From the NCBI GenBank assembly GCA_959606905.1, contig CAUHML010000009.1, positions 29,597 through 93,596 of the forward strand: a stretch of DNA of 64,000 bases, written 5' to 3'. The notes beneath the pieces were generated by a model that did not search any database, was not told the origin of the DNA, and saw nothing but the letters and a program-made list of their open reading frames with translations. Shown here one piece after another: positions 19,422-29,199 of this stretch (position 1 is its first letter; the number at the start of each line of letters is the position of its first letter). The DNA comes from an uncultured Bacteroides sp. (GTDB lineage Bacteria > Bacteroidota > Bacteroidia > Bacteroidales > Bacteroidaceae). A program made the translations under genes and the position numbers.

Positions 19422-21055
19422 AGAAAATGAGTATATTTCTTTGCTTTTCATTCCTGCTTTTACCTTTTGCAGGATGTTCAGATAGTGATAACGGTACAGG
19501 TGAAAGTAGTGGAGGCGATGGAGTTTCCCTAGAAGATATTAGAGTCATTCCATTGCCACAATTTATAAGTTATGGACGTGGAGCATTTGCAGTAGATAAA
19601 GATGTTACAATCAGTTGCACAGCGGCAATAGAAGATGAAGCCACTTTGTTGGCAGGTTATTTAAAAGAAGATCACGGTATGGAACCGGTGGTCAGTAAGG
19701 ATAAGACAGATGCTACCATTCAGTTAGTAATAGATCCGGCGTTGACGGTGAAGGCCGAAGGCGGATATCGGATAGAAGTTGCCAATAACAAAATCGTGTT
19801 AACGGCTAAAGATAATTTGGGGATCTTTTACGGATCACAAACTGTTCGGCAATTGATTACGTTGCAGGGCAATTTATTTGTGGTACGTGAAGTTAGTATC
19901 TCAGACTATCCTGTTTTTTCATGGCGTTCGGTGATGCTTGACGAAGCTCGTTATTTCAAAGGGAAAGAAGCTGTGAAGACGCTTCTTTATGAAATGGCAC
20001 GCTTGAAGATGAACACCTTTCATTGGCATCTGACGGATGATCAGGGCTGGCGTATTGAAATAAAGAAATATCCTAAATTGATTGAAGTCGGTTCTAAACG
20101 TAAATGCTCCGGTTTGGGTTGGGAATGGGAAAATGATCAATTTGATAATATTCCTCAGTCTGGTCACTATACTCAAGAGGATATCAAGGAGATCGTGGCT
20201 TATGCCAAGAAATTGAATATAACGATTGTTCCGGAAATAGAGATTCTGACGCATAGCTCTGCAGCAATTGCTTCCTATCCTCAGTTGGGAACCACTAAAA
20301 AACAGATAGAGGTGGAATGCAGAATGGGGGTGTTTAGTGAAATAATTGATGTCTCGGATGATTTCGCTATACAATTTATGCATGATGTACTGGATGAGGT
20401 GATGGCTTTGTTCCCGGGTGAATATATTCATATTGGTGGTGACGAAGCACACGGAAATCATTGGGCTAACTCGCAGTCTATTAGGAGCCTGAAAAATAGT
20501 CTGGGCATTACGGAAAATTTTGAATTACAGATTTGGTATTTCAATCAGATAAATAAATATCTGAATGAAAAAGGACGAAAAATGATGGGTTGGAGTGACA
20601 TGGCAGGCCCCGTAGGAGTTGCCTCTAAGATGGCGGTAGATATGCCTGGAGCTATCTCTCAATATTGGGCAGGTTCGGTAGATGTCTTGAATCATTCGTT
20701 AAGATTAGGCTTTAAAGTCGTGCAGTCGCACACGGATTTTGCTTATTTCAATGCAGGGCTACAGAATGCCTATCTAACAAGTTGTATTCCGGAAAGAGTA
20801 GATGCTACTAAAGTAAAGAATATAATTGGTTTTGAGGCTTCTTGCTGGAGTGAATGGGATTCAACATTGGAAAAAACATTTGACCATATCTTTCCCCGTA
20901 TTGCAGCTTATGCCGAGACGGCTTGGAGCAAGCAATCGGCAAAAGATTACACAAACTTTAAGTATCGTTTGTCTCCGATGTGGGATTTATGGAAGGCACG
21001 TGGTATTTATGTCGGAGGAATGGATGAGAAAAACTATCCGGGACCCGGTTGGTGA
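19418..21055 (+). CDS. Beta-N-acetylhexosaminidase lipoprotein, GH20
   Basis: A 545-residue GH20 enzyme, expected to release terminal beta-HexNAc. The lipobox FAGC gives lipidation at C20, followed by an acidic SDSDNG linker, so it may sit at the cell surface. The GH20b domain spans about 40-160 and the barrel 165-540, with WHLTDDQGWRIEIKKYPKL and HIGGDEAHGNHW (catalytic D342-E343). The usual PEIEMPGHS motif reads PEIEILTHS here, losing the Pro-Gly before the conserved His. This may alter the substrate pocket. The start overlaps the GH78 stop, so the pair is probably made together and acts on the same glycan. Confidence 0.92.
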   Translation: MKKMSIFLCFSFLLLPFAGCSDSDNGTGESSGGDGVSLEDIRVIPLPQFISYGRGAFAVDKDVTISCTAAIEDEATLLAGYLKEDHGMEPVVSKDKTDATIQLVIDPALTVKAEGGYRIEVANNKIVLTAKDNLGIFYGSQTVRQLITLQGNLFVVREVSISDYPVFSWRSVMLDEARYFKGKEAVKTLLYEMARLKMNTFHWHLTDDQGWRIEIKKYPKLIEVGSKRKCSGLGWEWENDQFDNIPQSGHYTQEDIKEIVAYAKKLNITIVPEIEILTHSSAAIASYPQLGTTKKQIEVECRMGVFSEIIDVSDDFAIQFMHDVLDEVMALFPGEYIHIGGDEAHGNHWANSQSIRSLKNSLGITENFELQIWYFNQINKYLNEKGRKMMGWSDMAGPVGVASKMAVDMPGAISQYWAGSVDVLNHSLRLGFKVVQSHTDFAYFNAGLQNAYLTSCIPERVDATKVKNIIGFEASCWSEWDSTLEKTFDHIFPRIAAYAETAWSKQSAKDYTNFKYRLSPMWDLWKARGIYVGGMDEKNYPGPGW

Positions 21056-21218
21056 GGAAAAAAGGGAGAACTGAATATTATATAATGTAAAAGTATACGA
21101 CCATGAAAACCGTAAATGCAGTATACTTTCGGCGAAGGACTATCTAATGAAAGAATCCTTGAAGGCATGGTCAAGCCTTTCGCAAGTTAATCTTTTAATA
21201 CTAAAATTACATATAAGT

Positions 21219-23790
21219 ATGAAAATGAATCTCCATTGTTTTGCGAATCTTATTTCAATAATGATTCTCGAGCTTTTCTCAAATAGCGGACTGATAAACG
21301 CAACCGAATTTGGAAAACGTACTGACGCATTGGAAGCATCAGCCTGGAACGAATCCAAATGGATTTCCGCAGTAGATGCCCCTGTAGTGAAAGGACATAA
21401 CAACGGTCGCGCAGCCGATGGCGCGAGTTGGTTCGTGTCCACCGTGAAAAACGAACAGAAAATTGTCTCTGCCAAGTGGATGACCGCTGGACTGGGAGTT
21501 TACGAGTTGTATGTGAATGGGAAACCCGTAGGCGAGGAATTTCTGAAACCGGGCTTCACACACTATGCCAAGACCAAACGTTCTTTCACCTATGATATTA
21601 CAGACATCATCCGTACCAAGCCAAACGCCGAGAATATGCTCTCCGTACAGGTGACGCCGGGATGGTGGGGTGACAAAATCATAACCCCCGGAGGATATGA
21701 CGGCATGATAGGTAAGAAATGTGCCTTCCGTGGTGTACTGGAACTGACTTTCTCTGACGGAAACAAGAAGCGTTACGGTACTGATCTTAAAAACTGGAAG
21801 GCTGGAATTGCCGGTCCGGTGAAACATGCCGGTATCTTTGACGGAGAAGAGTACGATGCACGCGAACCGATGGGTTACGAATGTGTGGACAAACTCTCCA
21901 CACCCGAAGAGAACACCGAATTCTCCGGTGATATCCTGCCTTCGGACGGGGCGGAAGTCTATCTGCGTACAGATCTCGCCCTCGCTCCTGTCAAAGCATA
22001 CGTTTGGAAGAATGTAGAAGGAGCAAAGGAGAATGAGTTTGGTAAGGTGATTATCGCCCGTGAGTTCGCATCGGGTACGGAGATGACCGTAAGTCCGGGA
22101 GAGACATTAGTGGTGGACTTCGGACAAAATTGTGCCAGCGTACCTTCTTTCGTATTCAAAGCTGCCGAAGGAACAGTGCTGACCTGCCTTCCCGCGGAAT
22201 TGCTCAATGACGGCAACGGCGCCAAGATTCGTGGAATGGATGGTCCGGAAGGAAGTTGCCACCGTGAAAATCTGCGCATTCCCCACACTGGTATCCGTCT
22301 GGATTATACCTTTGCTAGCGGAGATAACTATGTGGCCTATTATCCTCACTGTACCTTCTTCGGTTACCGCTATGTCTCCATAACTTCCACTGGGAATGTT
22401 GCCATCAAGTCGTTGAAGTCCATTCCCGTTACTTCCATCGCAAAGGAACTGGAAACCGGCACTATCACTACAGGCAACGACCTTGTGAACAAGCTCATCT
22501 CCAATACTTATTGGGGGCAGCTATCCAACTATCTGTCTATACCCACCGACTGTCCGCAACGCGACGAGCGCCTGGGCTGGACAGCAGACACACAAGTGTT
22601 TGCCGAAACCGGTACGTTCTTTGCTAACACTATGAAGTTCTTCCACAAGTGGATGCGTGACATGCGCGACACCCAGAACAGTTTGGGTGGATTTCCCGGA
22701 GTGGCTCCCTTGGCACAATACGGCGATGAGAAAATGCGTTTGGGTTGGGCCGATGCCGGAATCATTGTGCCTTGGACGGTATGGAAACAATTTGGTGACA
22801 CGCAAATCATTGAGGAGAACTGGAACGCTATGGATTTGTTTATGAACTACATCAACGATACAAAGTATAACCACGAGACCCTCTGCGGGGGAGAACGGTA
22901 ACTACCAATGGGCCGACTGGTTGAGCTACGAACCGCTGGAAAGTTGTAGCGGACTGGCTTTCTCTCCCCAAGGTCCGCTTCCTGATGCCGTCAGCTACTG
23001 GAACTACTTGAGCGCTTCCTATTGGGTGATAGATGCTTCCATGATGCGGGATATGGCTGCCGCCACGGGTCGCGATGCTGCCAAGTACCAGCAAATGTCT
23101 GATTCGGCAAAGGCATACATCAAAGAAAATTTCCTCAATGAGGACGGTACCTTCAAAACCGCCATTCTCAACACTATGCAAACTCCTGCCTTGTTCGCCC
23201 TGAAGAACCAGCTTTTGGAAGGCGAAGCCAAAGCGAAGATGATAGACCGCCTGCGCAAAAACTTCGCACAACACGATCTTTGCTTGCAGACCGGATTTCT
23301 AGGCACATCTATCCTTATGGCCACCCTTACGGAGAATGGCATGGAAGACATTGCCTATGAACTCCTCTTCCAACGTAAGAACCCAAGCTGGCTATACTCT
23401 GTGGACAATGGAGCCACCACCATTTGGGAACGGTGGAACAGCTATATGATAGACAAAGGAATGGGACCACGCGGCATGAACAGCTTCAATCATTATGCCT
23501 ACGGATGCGTATGTGAATGGATTTGGGAAACCGTTGCCGGCATCGCAGCCGATCCCGCCACCCCTGGCTTCAAGCATATCATTATGAAGCCTATTCCGGA
23601 CAAGCGGTTAGGACACGTGACTGCCGAATACCGTTCCGTCTCCGGACTCATCAAGAGTGCCTGGAAATATGAGGGGGACACCTGGATTTGGGAATTTACC
23701 ATTCCTAAGGGCGTTATCGCTACCGTAATCCTTCCCGGAGAGATGAAGTCAAAGGAGTATGTAAGTGGAACTTACAAGGTGACCAAATAG
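21219..23790 (+). pseudogene. Alpha-L-rhamnosidase, GH78, interrupted by a single-base frameshift
   Basis: The two halves, 21219-22901 and about 22892-23790, make one GH78 protein of about 857 residues. The N-terminal half holds the beta-domains and the barrel start DCPQRDERLGWTADTQVF. The C-terminal half holds WADWLSYEP, TIWERWNSY and SFNHYAYGCVCEWIW. They are joined by a G5 run at 22887-22891; with four G the frame reads LCGENGNYQWADW without a break. Everything else is intact, so this is a recent mutation, a phase-variable run or a sequencing error. The start was moved from an upstream ATG at 21147 to 21219, where a better signal peptide begins. GC content is visibly higher than in neighbouring genes. 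Confidence 0.85.
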
Positions 23791-24261
23791 TTTCTCATGT
23801 AGAATTTTATATTAAGAGGTTTTATAAAAATACTTGTTAATGAAAATGAGGTTGTCTAACAAGTGCCGAAAAAAGAAATCTCTGTCAGAGTTCAGTTCAG
23901 AAGGGGGTGAAATCGTTGAGAAGAGCCTTGTTAGACAGTCTTAAATTTTTTAATTTGGGTATTATGACACACATTCTTTTCTCTCGTTTTGGCAAAATGT
24001 ATGTCTATGTATTTATTTATTATTTGGTAACTATGTACAATCTTACAGCTTAATTCTTGTTGAAATATTTTGTTATAATATAAAGTTTTTATATAGATAT
24101 GTAATTAAAAAAGTCGGAAGATTTAAGAGCAAAACAATTATAAATATATTCTTTTGTATATGACTACCTAAGTTTATAAATATTTCATTGAATAATAGAC
24201 ATATAGCGATAAAAGTATTAAATTTATAGTGTCTAATTATAGAGTTTAAACGATTACCGCT
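23791..24261. other. AT-rich non-coding interval with one inverted-repeat element
   Basis: The first 150 bp contain the element at 23849-23942 described separately. From about 23945 to 24261 the sequence is very AT-rich and holds no gene or repeat that I recognise. It ends where an IS982-type fragment begins. Confidence 0.4.
23849..23942. repeat. Short element with TGTCTAACAAG inverted ends (MITE-like or IS scar)
   Basis: TGTCTAACAAG (23853-23863) is repeated inverted as CTTGTTAGACA (23927-23937), with partial matches outward. The roughly 63-bp interior has no coding capacity. It resembles the joined ends of an IS after loss of the middle, or a miniature transposable element. It lies right after the GH78 stop. 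Confidence 0.5.
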
Positions 24262-24572
24262 ATGTTCCCAAAATTTAAAGTTACGGAAATTTATTGTATG
24301 GCAGATGATTTATGCAAGGAATTTGCATTGCAACAGAAAAAATATATGGTTGAAAACAAGAACTGCAAGCACCGGAATAAGCCGAACCGTATGAGCGATA
24401 CGGAAATAATGGTTATTCTTATCCTGTTTCATTCTAGAGGTTTCAGATGCTTCAAGCATTATTATAAGGAATATGTCTGCAAGCATTTGAAGGGTATGTT
24501 TCCTCAATGTGTATTTTACAACCGTTTTGTGGAATTGGAAAAGGGGTACTACTTCCACTGACTATTTTTATA
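24262..24572 (+). pseudogene. IS982-family transposase, N-terminal fragment
   Basis: About 100 residues of an IS982 transposase N-terminus: MFPKFKVTEIYCMADDLCKE, NKPNRMSDTEIMVILILFHS and FKHYYKEYVCKHLKGMFPQC. A one-base shift near 24545 breaks the frame; similarity then runs on as GVLLPLTIFI to about 24572, where the sequence changes abruptly into a carbohydrate-active gene. The whole DDE catalytic domain is missing, so it is a dead fragment. Confidence 0.8.
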
Positions 24573-25130
24573 GGATGTGAGGATATTTTAGTGGAAAACT
24601 GTGTGGGTTGGACGGATTGCACCAATGTGTTTTTGGCCGACCCGTGGAGTGCGGAACGTTTCGTGAATCTCGTCCGGATTATATCCAGAATGTGACTTAT
24701 AGAAACTGTATCGTATTGGAGACACCTACATTGTATGATAACAAGGAAGGGGATGAGGGTTGGAGAGGAGGATGTGCGGCTATTAATCATGTGTTGGCAT
24801 ATACGAGGAACTTGGCGGTGGGGTGGACGGATGTCTGACATTCCGTTCGAGAATATACAATTTGAGAACTTGTATGGCGGACGACCAATTGCTGTGGAGA
24901 TAGTAAGTGACGGTAAAGATACGGGAAGTTTGTCCAAAGTTGTCTTTCGGAATATAACTTTTACAGACGACAAATATCTGCCTGCTCAAGTGCGGAGAGT
25001 GAGTCGTGAGTTTCCTTTGCGGAATGTGGTATTTGATAATGTCATGTTTAACGGAAGACAGATAAAGAAGGCTGATTGTAGAAAATATCTGTTTGTCAAT
25101 CCATATATAGAGAATTTACAATTTAAATAA
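24573..25130 (+). pseudogene. C-terminal remnant of a GH28-like beta-helix enzyme
   Basis: Two frames (24573 to about 24836, then 24837-25130) give the end of a right-handed beta-helix protein: GCEDILVENCVGWTDCTNVF, VTYRNCIVLETPTLYDNKEG, then FENIQFENLYGGRPIAVEIV and LRNVVFDNVMFNGRQIKKAD. The repeated N-x-x-F/I rungs suit a GH28 (polygalacturonase-like) or related pectin/rhamnogalacturonan enzyme. The N-terminus and catalytic centre are lost at the IS982 junction. It is followed closely by the GH3 gene, so both were probably in one operon. Confidence 0.6.
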
Positions 25131-25142
25131 ATACAAATTACC

Positions 25143-27467
25143 ATGAAAAAACTATTAACAACTTTATTGTTTGGAAGCTTTTTTTCGGCTTGTGCTGAAA
25201 GACAACCGGTTCCTGCCATTCCATCAGATCCGGAAATAGAAGGAAAAATAGAGAAACTGCTTAAAGGCATGACCCTTGAAGAGAAGATTGGCCAAATGTG
25301 TGAACTGACCATTGGGGCAGTGACAGATAAAAACGATAATAAATTGAGTGAAGCGTTACTGGATACGGTGATTGGTAAATATAAGGTAGGTTCGTTACTG
25401 AATATTCCCTTCGGAGTCAGCCAAAAAAAGGAAGTATTCGCAGAAGTGATCACACAGATTCAAAAGAAATCTTTGGAAGAAATTGGGATTCCATGTATTT
25501 ATGGTTTGGATCAGATTCACGGGGCTTCATATACACAAGACGCTACTTATTTTCCTCAAGGCATCAATATGGCGGCTGCTTTTAATAGGGAACTAACTAG
25601 GCATTGTGCGGAGATTACGGCTTACGAGACTCGCGCTTGTTGTGTACCATGGACGTTTGCTCCTGTAATGGATCTCGGGCGCGATCCTCGTTGGCCGCGT
25701 ATGTGGGAGAGTTTCGGGGAAGATGCCTATGTGAATGCGCAAATGGCTGTGCAGGCTGTACGTGGTTTGCAGGGGGATAATCCGAATAAGGTGGATGAAT
25801 ATCATATTTCATCCTGTATCAAGCATTTTATGGGATATGGGGTTCCAGTCTCCGGTAAAGACCGTACCCCTTCTTCTATTACCGATATTGACATGCGTGA
25901 GAAATACTTTGCTCCTTTCAAGGCGGCGATTCGTGCGGGTGCCTTGTCGCTGATGGTCAATTCCGCCAATAATAGCGGGGTGGCGTTTCATGCCAATAAA
26001 GAGTTATTGACCGGATGGTTGAAGGAGGACTTGAACTGGGATGGAATGATTGTGACCGATTGGAATGATATTAATAATCTGTATTTTCGCGACCATATTG
26101 CAAGCAGCAAGAAAGATGCCGTCAGGCTGGCTGTCAATGCGGGTATTGATATGGCAATGATTCCTTCGGAGGGACAGTTTTGTATCGACTTGAAAGAACT
26201 GGTTGAGGAAGGGGCTGTTTCAATGGAACGTATTGACGATGCCGTACGACGTGTATTACGTTTGAAATTCCGCTTGGGATTGTTTGAGAATCCATACTGG
26301 GATATTCGGAAATATGACAAGTTTGGAAGTCGGGAGTTTGCAGAAGTGGCATTGCAAGCTGCTAGGGAATCGGAGGTCTTGTTGAAAAATGAAGGAGAAC
26401 TTTTGCCTTTACGTAAGGGAACGAAGATATTGTTGGCAGGTCCGAACGCCAATGCTATGCGTTGTCTCAACGGAGGATGGTCTTACAGTTGGCAGGGAGA
26501 GTTGGCGGATGAATTTGCGCAGGCTTATAATACTATCTATGAAGCATTATGCAACAAGTTTGGTACGGAAAATATTATCTATGAACCGGGAGTGACGTAT
26601 GTTGCTGATCCTAATGATAACTGGTGGAAAGAAAATCGTCCGGAAATAGGAAAGGCAGTTACTGCTGCCGGTAGGGCGGATGTGATAATAGCTTGTATAG
26701 GAGAGAATACGTATTGTGAGACTCCGGGAAATCTGAATGACTTGAATCTTTCTTCCAATCAGAAAGAGTTGGTGAGAGCACTTGCGGCAACAGGAAAGCC
26801 GGTAATATTGGTTCTGAACGAAGGACGGCCGCGTATAATCCATGAGATAGAACCTTTGGCAAAAGCGGTGGTTCATATTATGTTGCCGGGAAATTACGGT
26901 GGAGATGCGTTGGCTGACTTGATTGCCGGAGATGCGAACTTTAGCGCTAAATTGCCTTTTACATATCCGAAATTCATCAATTCGCTTGCTACGTATGATT
27001 ATAAGCCGTGTGAACAGATGGGACCTATGGAAGGGGAGTATAATTATGATGCGGTCATGGATGTTCAATGGCCCTTTGGATATGGATTAAGTTATACGTC
27101 CTATGAGTATAGTAATTTTAAAGTGAATCGTACGACTTTCAATGCGGATGATGAACTGATATTTGAAGTGGATGTAAAGAACGTGGGAGAAAGAGCAGGT
27201 AAGGAAACGGTCCTGTTGTATTCTAGTGATTTGGCAGCTAGTGTTTCACCAGATGTGATCCGTCTTCGTAATTTTGAGAAAGTTGAATTACAATCGGGTG
27301 AAACAAAGAAGGTTGTTATGAAGTTGAAGGGAAGCGACCTGGCTTTTGTCGGTCAGGATAGAAAATGGCGGTTGGAGCAAGGACGTTTCCGCATGAAATG
27401 TGGTAGTGAGATACTGTATATAGACTGTGAAAAAGACAAAATTTGGGATACTCCTAATATTGACTAA
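25143..27467 (+). CDS. Beta-glucosidase-type glycoside hydrolase, GH3
   Basis: A 774-residue retaining exo-acting enzyme; GH3 members remove terminal beta-linked glucose, xylose or related sugars. A lipobox-like FFSAC suggests lipidation at C17. The (beta/alpha)8 domain (about 30-390) contains [31 protein letters not shown] and MIVTDWND with probable nucleophile D306. The alpha/beta sandwich (about 400-640) follows, then a fibronectin-like C-terminal domain starting near [11 protein letters not shown] (about 675). It lies 12 bp after the GH28-like relic and is the last intact gene of the island PUL. It may be transcribed from whatever survives upstream. Confidence 0.9.
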   Translation: MKKLLTTLLFGSFFSACAERQPVPAIPSDPEIEGKIEKLLKGMTLEEKIGQMCELTIGAVTDKNDNKLSEALLDTVIGKYKVGSLLNIPFGVSQKKEVFAEVITQIQKKSLEEIGIPCIYGLDQIHGASYTQDATYFPQGINMAAAFNRELTRHCAEITAYETRACCVPWTFAPVMDLGRDPRWPRMWESFGEDAYVNAQMAVQAVRGLQGDNPNKVDEYHISSCIKHFMGYGVPVSGKDRTPSSITDIDMREKYFAPFKAAIRAGALSLMVNSANNSGVAFHANKELLTGWLKEDLNWDGMIVTDWNDINNLYFRDHIASSKKDAVRLAVNAGIDMAMIPSEGQFCIDLKELVEEGAVSMERIDDAVRRVLRLKFRLGLFENPYWDIRKYDKFGSREFAEVALQAARESEVLLKNEGELLPLRKGTKILLAGPNANAMRCLNGGWSYSWQGELADEFAQAYNTIYEALCNKFGTENIIYEPGVTYVADPNDNWWKENRPEIGKAVTAAGRADVIIACIGENTYCETPGNLNDLNLSSNQKELVRALAATGKPVILVLNEGRPRIIHEIEPLAKAVVHIMLPGNYGGDALADLIAGDANFSAKLPFTYPKFINSLATYDYKPCEQMGPMEGEYNYDAVMDVQWPFGYGLSYTSYEYSNFKVNRTTFNADDELIFEVDVKNVGERAGKETVLLYSSDLAASVSPDVIRLRNFEKVELQSGETKKVVMKLKGSDLAFVGQDRKWRLEQGRFRMKCGSEILYIDCEKDKIWDTPNID

Positions 27468-27478
27468 GCAGAAACAGT

Positions 27479-27766
27479 ATAAAGAAACTGATTGCAATAA
27501 GTGTAATATCCGTTGTTATAGCTGCGTACAATACTTTAGAAAGGGTGGAGGATTATAGGAATGTAATTCCTCTATCACATGAAATAGTAATGGTAGCTGG
27601 GAATCCTTTTGTTATTGAAAAAGATACCCGCATTCTTTATCTTGAAGATAATATTCTTTTAGAAAGGAACACACAATTCCTTGCCGGATACATTAAAGAA
27701 GCGACAGGAAGGCGGTTAAAAGTGGAATCCGGACAGGATGTGAATGACAAGAATATGATTATATGA
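27479..27766 (+). pseudogene. GH20 N-terminal remnant with mutated start codon
   Basis: The reading frame starts with ATA where ATG is expected, followed by KKLIAISVISVVIAA (signal peptide). It continues as a GH20b-type N-terminal domain: VIPLSHEIVMVAGNPFVIEK and FLAGYIKEATGRRLKVESG. It stops at 27766, where a 73-bp inverted-repeat element begins. The catalytic barrel is gone. An internal ATG at 27545 could still give a 73-residue peptide, but no function is expected. It begins 11 bp after the GH3 stop, so it was once the next gene of that operon. Confidence 0.7.
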
Positions 27767-27837
27767 GGATGTAAATTAAACTGTGTCAGCAAAAAATAAA
27801 ATATTAATTTTGCTGACACAGTTTAATTTACATCCTC
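27765..27837. repeat. Perfect 30-bp inverted repeat with 13-bp spacer
   Basis: The left arm 27765-27794 (beginning GAGGATGTAAATTAAACTG) is the exact reverse complement of the right arm 27808-27837. The spacer is AT-only. It cuts off the GH20 remnant. It looks like two transposon ends with the middle removed, or a miniature element; TATAT occurs on both sides as a possible short target duplication. As RNA it would form a very stable stem. Confidence 0.8.
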
Positions 27838-28096
27838 TATATTTCAGTTCAAAAAAATGCGTAAAAATATTCCAGAAGAATTATGGCAAATGAGTGAGCA
27901 AAGAGAATTGTATGTTGTATAATATTGTATCTACACAGTAGACGTGTAATTTTAGCATGGACTTCTAAATAGAATTATTAATTCGATCGATATTTATATT
28001 CTTAAGTATTTGAGGGGCTTTATATTCTAAAAAGTACTTTACTCTTTGGAATTCCAAGGCATTTTGTTTGCCTTTGTGTTAATCAATATATTGAAT

Positions 28097-28944
28097 ATGA
28101 ATAATAGTAATAATAATCAGATAATTCGTTTTGACTGGGCGATGAAACGTCTGCTCCGGAATAAGGCAAACTTTAGTGTACTTGAAGGTTTGCTTACTAC
28201 GTTGCCGGGTGAGAAGATTGTTATTCAGAAACTCCTTGAAAGTGAAAGTAATCAGGAGGATAAGTTTGACAAGTAGATATGCTTGCCGAGAATTCTAAGG
28301 ATGAGCTTGTCTTGATCGAGGTACAGGATAATAATGAATATGCTTACTTCCAGCGTATGTTGTTCGGTACTTCTAAAAGTATATAAATAGAGGAGAGAGT
28401 TATGACAAGGTACGTAAAGTATATAGTATTAATATCGTCTATTTCTCATTAGGTCATGGGACGGACTTCGTATATCATGGAAAGACAGAATTCAGGGGTA
28501 TTTATCAAGGGGATATTTTAGAACTGACTCCATTTCAAAAGCAAACATTCAAGGTGGATACAGTTAGTCAGTTGTATCCTGAATACTATATCTTAAAGGT
28601 AAATGGCTTTAATCAGATAGCCAAGAGTCCGTTGGAAGAATGGATTTACTATTTGAATACAGGTGAGATTCCTTCTAGTGCTACAGTTCTAGAGCTTGAA
28701 GAGGCACGGGAGAGATTGAAGTTGGATAGCATGACTAAGGATGAATTGGTGGCTTATTATCGTCACTTGGATAATATAGTAATTCTGCATGATAATATCT
28801 ATACCGAACGAGAAGAAGGAAGGGCGGAAGGGCGTGAAGAGGCTAATTGGGATAATGCTCGTAATCTGAAAAAAACTGGGAGTAGCTATTGATATAATTT
28901 CACAAGCTACGGGATTGTCTAAAGAGGAAATAGAAAAGTTATAG
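28097..28944 (+). pseudogene. Rpn-family recombination-promoting nuclease (PD-(D/E)XK transposase-like), broken
   Basis: Fragments in order give an Rpn/PDDEXK_2-type protein: IIRFDWAMKRLLRNKANFSV, LLTTLPGEKI, DMLAENSKDELVLIEVQDNN (the E-V-Q nuclease motif), YSINIVYFSLGHGTDFVYHG and the C-terminal LSKEEIEKL. There is a single-base loss near 28274, a disrupted stretch at 28380-28420, and an extra A in the poly-A run near 28870. Three lesions make it a pseudogene. The likely start is the ATG at 28097, not an earlier in-frame ATG. Families of these genes are common and often decayed in Bacteroides. Confidence 0.8.
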
Positions 28945-28971
28945 AGTAAATCTTGAATAAGTTATTGATTG

Positions 28972-29007
28972 AGGGGACATACAGTTTACTGTGCATTCCC
29001 TTTTTTA
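28972..29007 (+). terminator. Rho-independent terminator after the Rpn relic
   Basis: A GGGGA..ACAGT / ACTGT..TCCC stem with a small internal loop is followed by TTTTTT. Confidence 0.55.
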
Positions 29008-29146
29008 TTGCTGTTCGAAATAGAGATGATGAGAACGAAAAAAGGAATTTTAGTTTAATTTGTTAGGAAATGGGGGATGAATAGAGTTAAAGTAATATAA
29101 GTATAGTGCTTTCTGAGTGGGGAGTAAAGCCATTAGTGAAAAAGAA

Positions 29147-29169
29147 AAAGCTCTGAAAATCAGAGCTTT
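29147..29169 (-). terminator. Terminator of tRNA-Ala
   Basis: A perfect 10-bp stem AAAGCTCTGA / TCAGAGCTTT has a 3-nt loop. On the minus strand it is followed by a T-rich run, 15 bp past the tRNA 3' end. In the island model this terminator came with the incoming element, replacing the one now at 1720-1751. Confidence 0.75.
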
Positions 29170-29180
29170 AAATCTTTTGT

Positions 29181-29199
29181 AAGTGGAGCGTATCGGACT
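29181..29199 (-). repeat. Right attachment-site copy in tRNA-Ala (attR-like)
   Basis: Identical over 19 bp to 1756-1774 and in the same orientation. It comprises the last 16 bases of tRNA-Ala plus three bases beyond, so the tRNA stays complete and functional after integration. Confidence 0.75.

Larger units (their letters stand above)
1775..29180. mobile_element. Degenerate integrated island at tRNA-Ala carrying a polysaccharide utilisation locus
   Basis: About 27.4 kb lie between two direct 19-bp copies of the tRNA-Ala 3' end. Both copies have a terminator hairpin on the side expected from tRNA integration, and a broken tyrosine integrase sits about 200 bp inside the left copy. The interior is dense in IS relics and ruined genes, while DNA right of 29.2 kb is an orderly housekeeping region. 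No conjugation or phage genes remain. The integrase has lost its catalytic domain, so the element is inferred to be locked in place. That the two repeats are attL and attR is inference from their geometry. Confidence 0.65.

Noticed and set aside
29101..29180. Longer attachment repeat beyond 19 bp
   Set aside because: Outside aagtggagcgtatcggact the two flanks share only a scattered AGTAAAGCCA match and different terminator hairpins, so the supported core stays at 19 bp.
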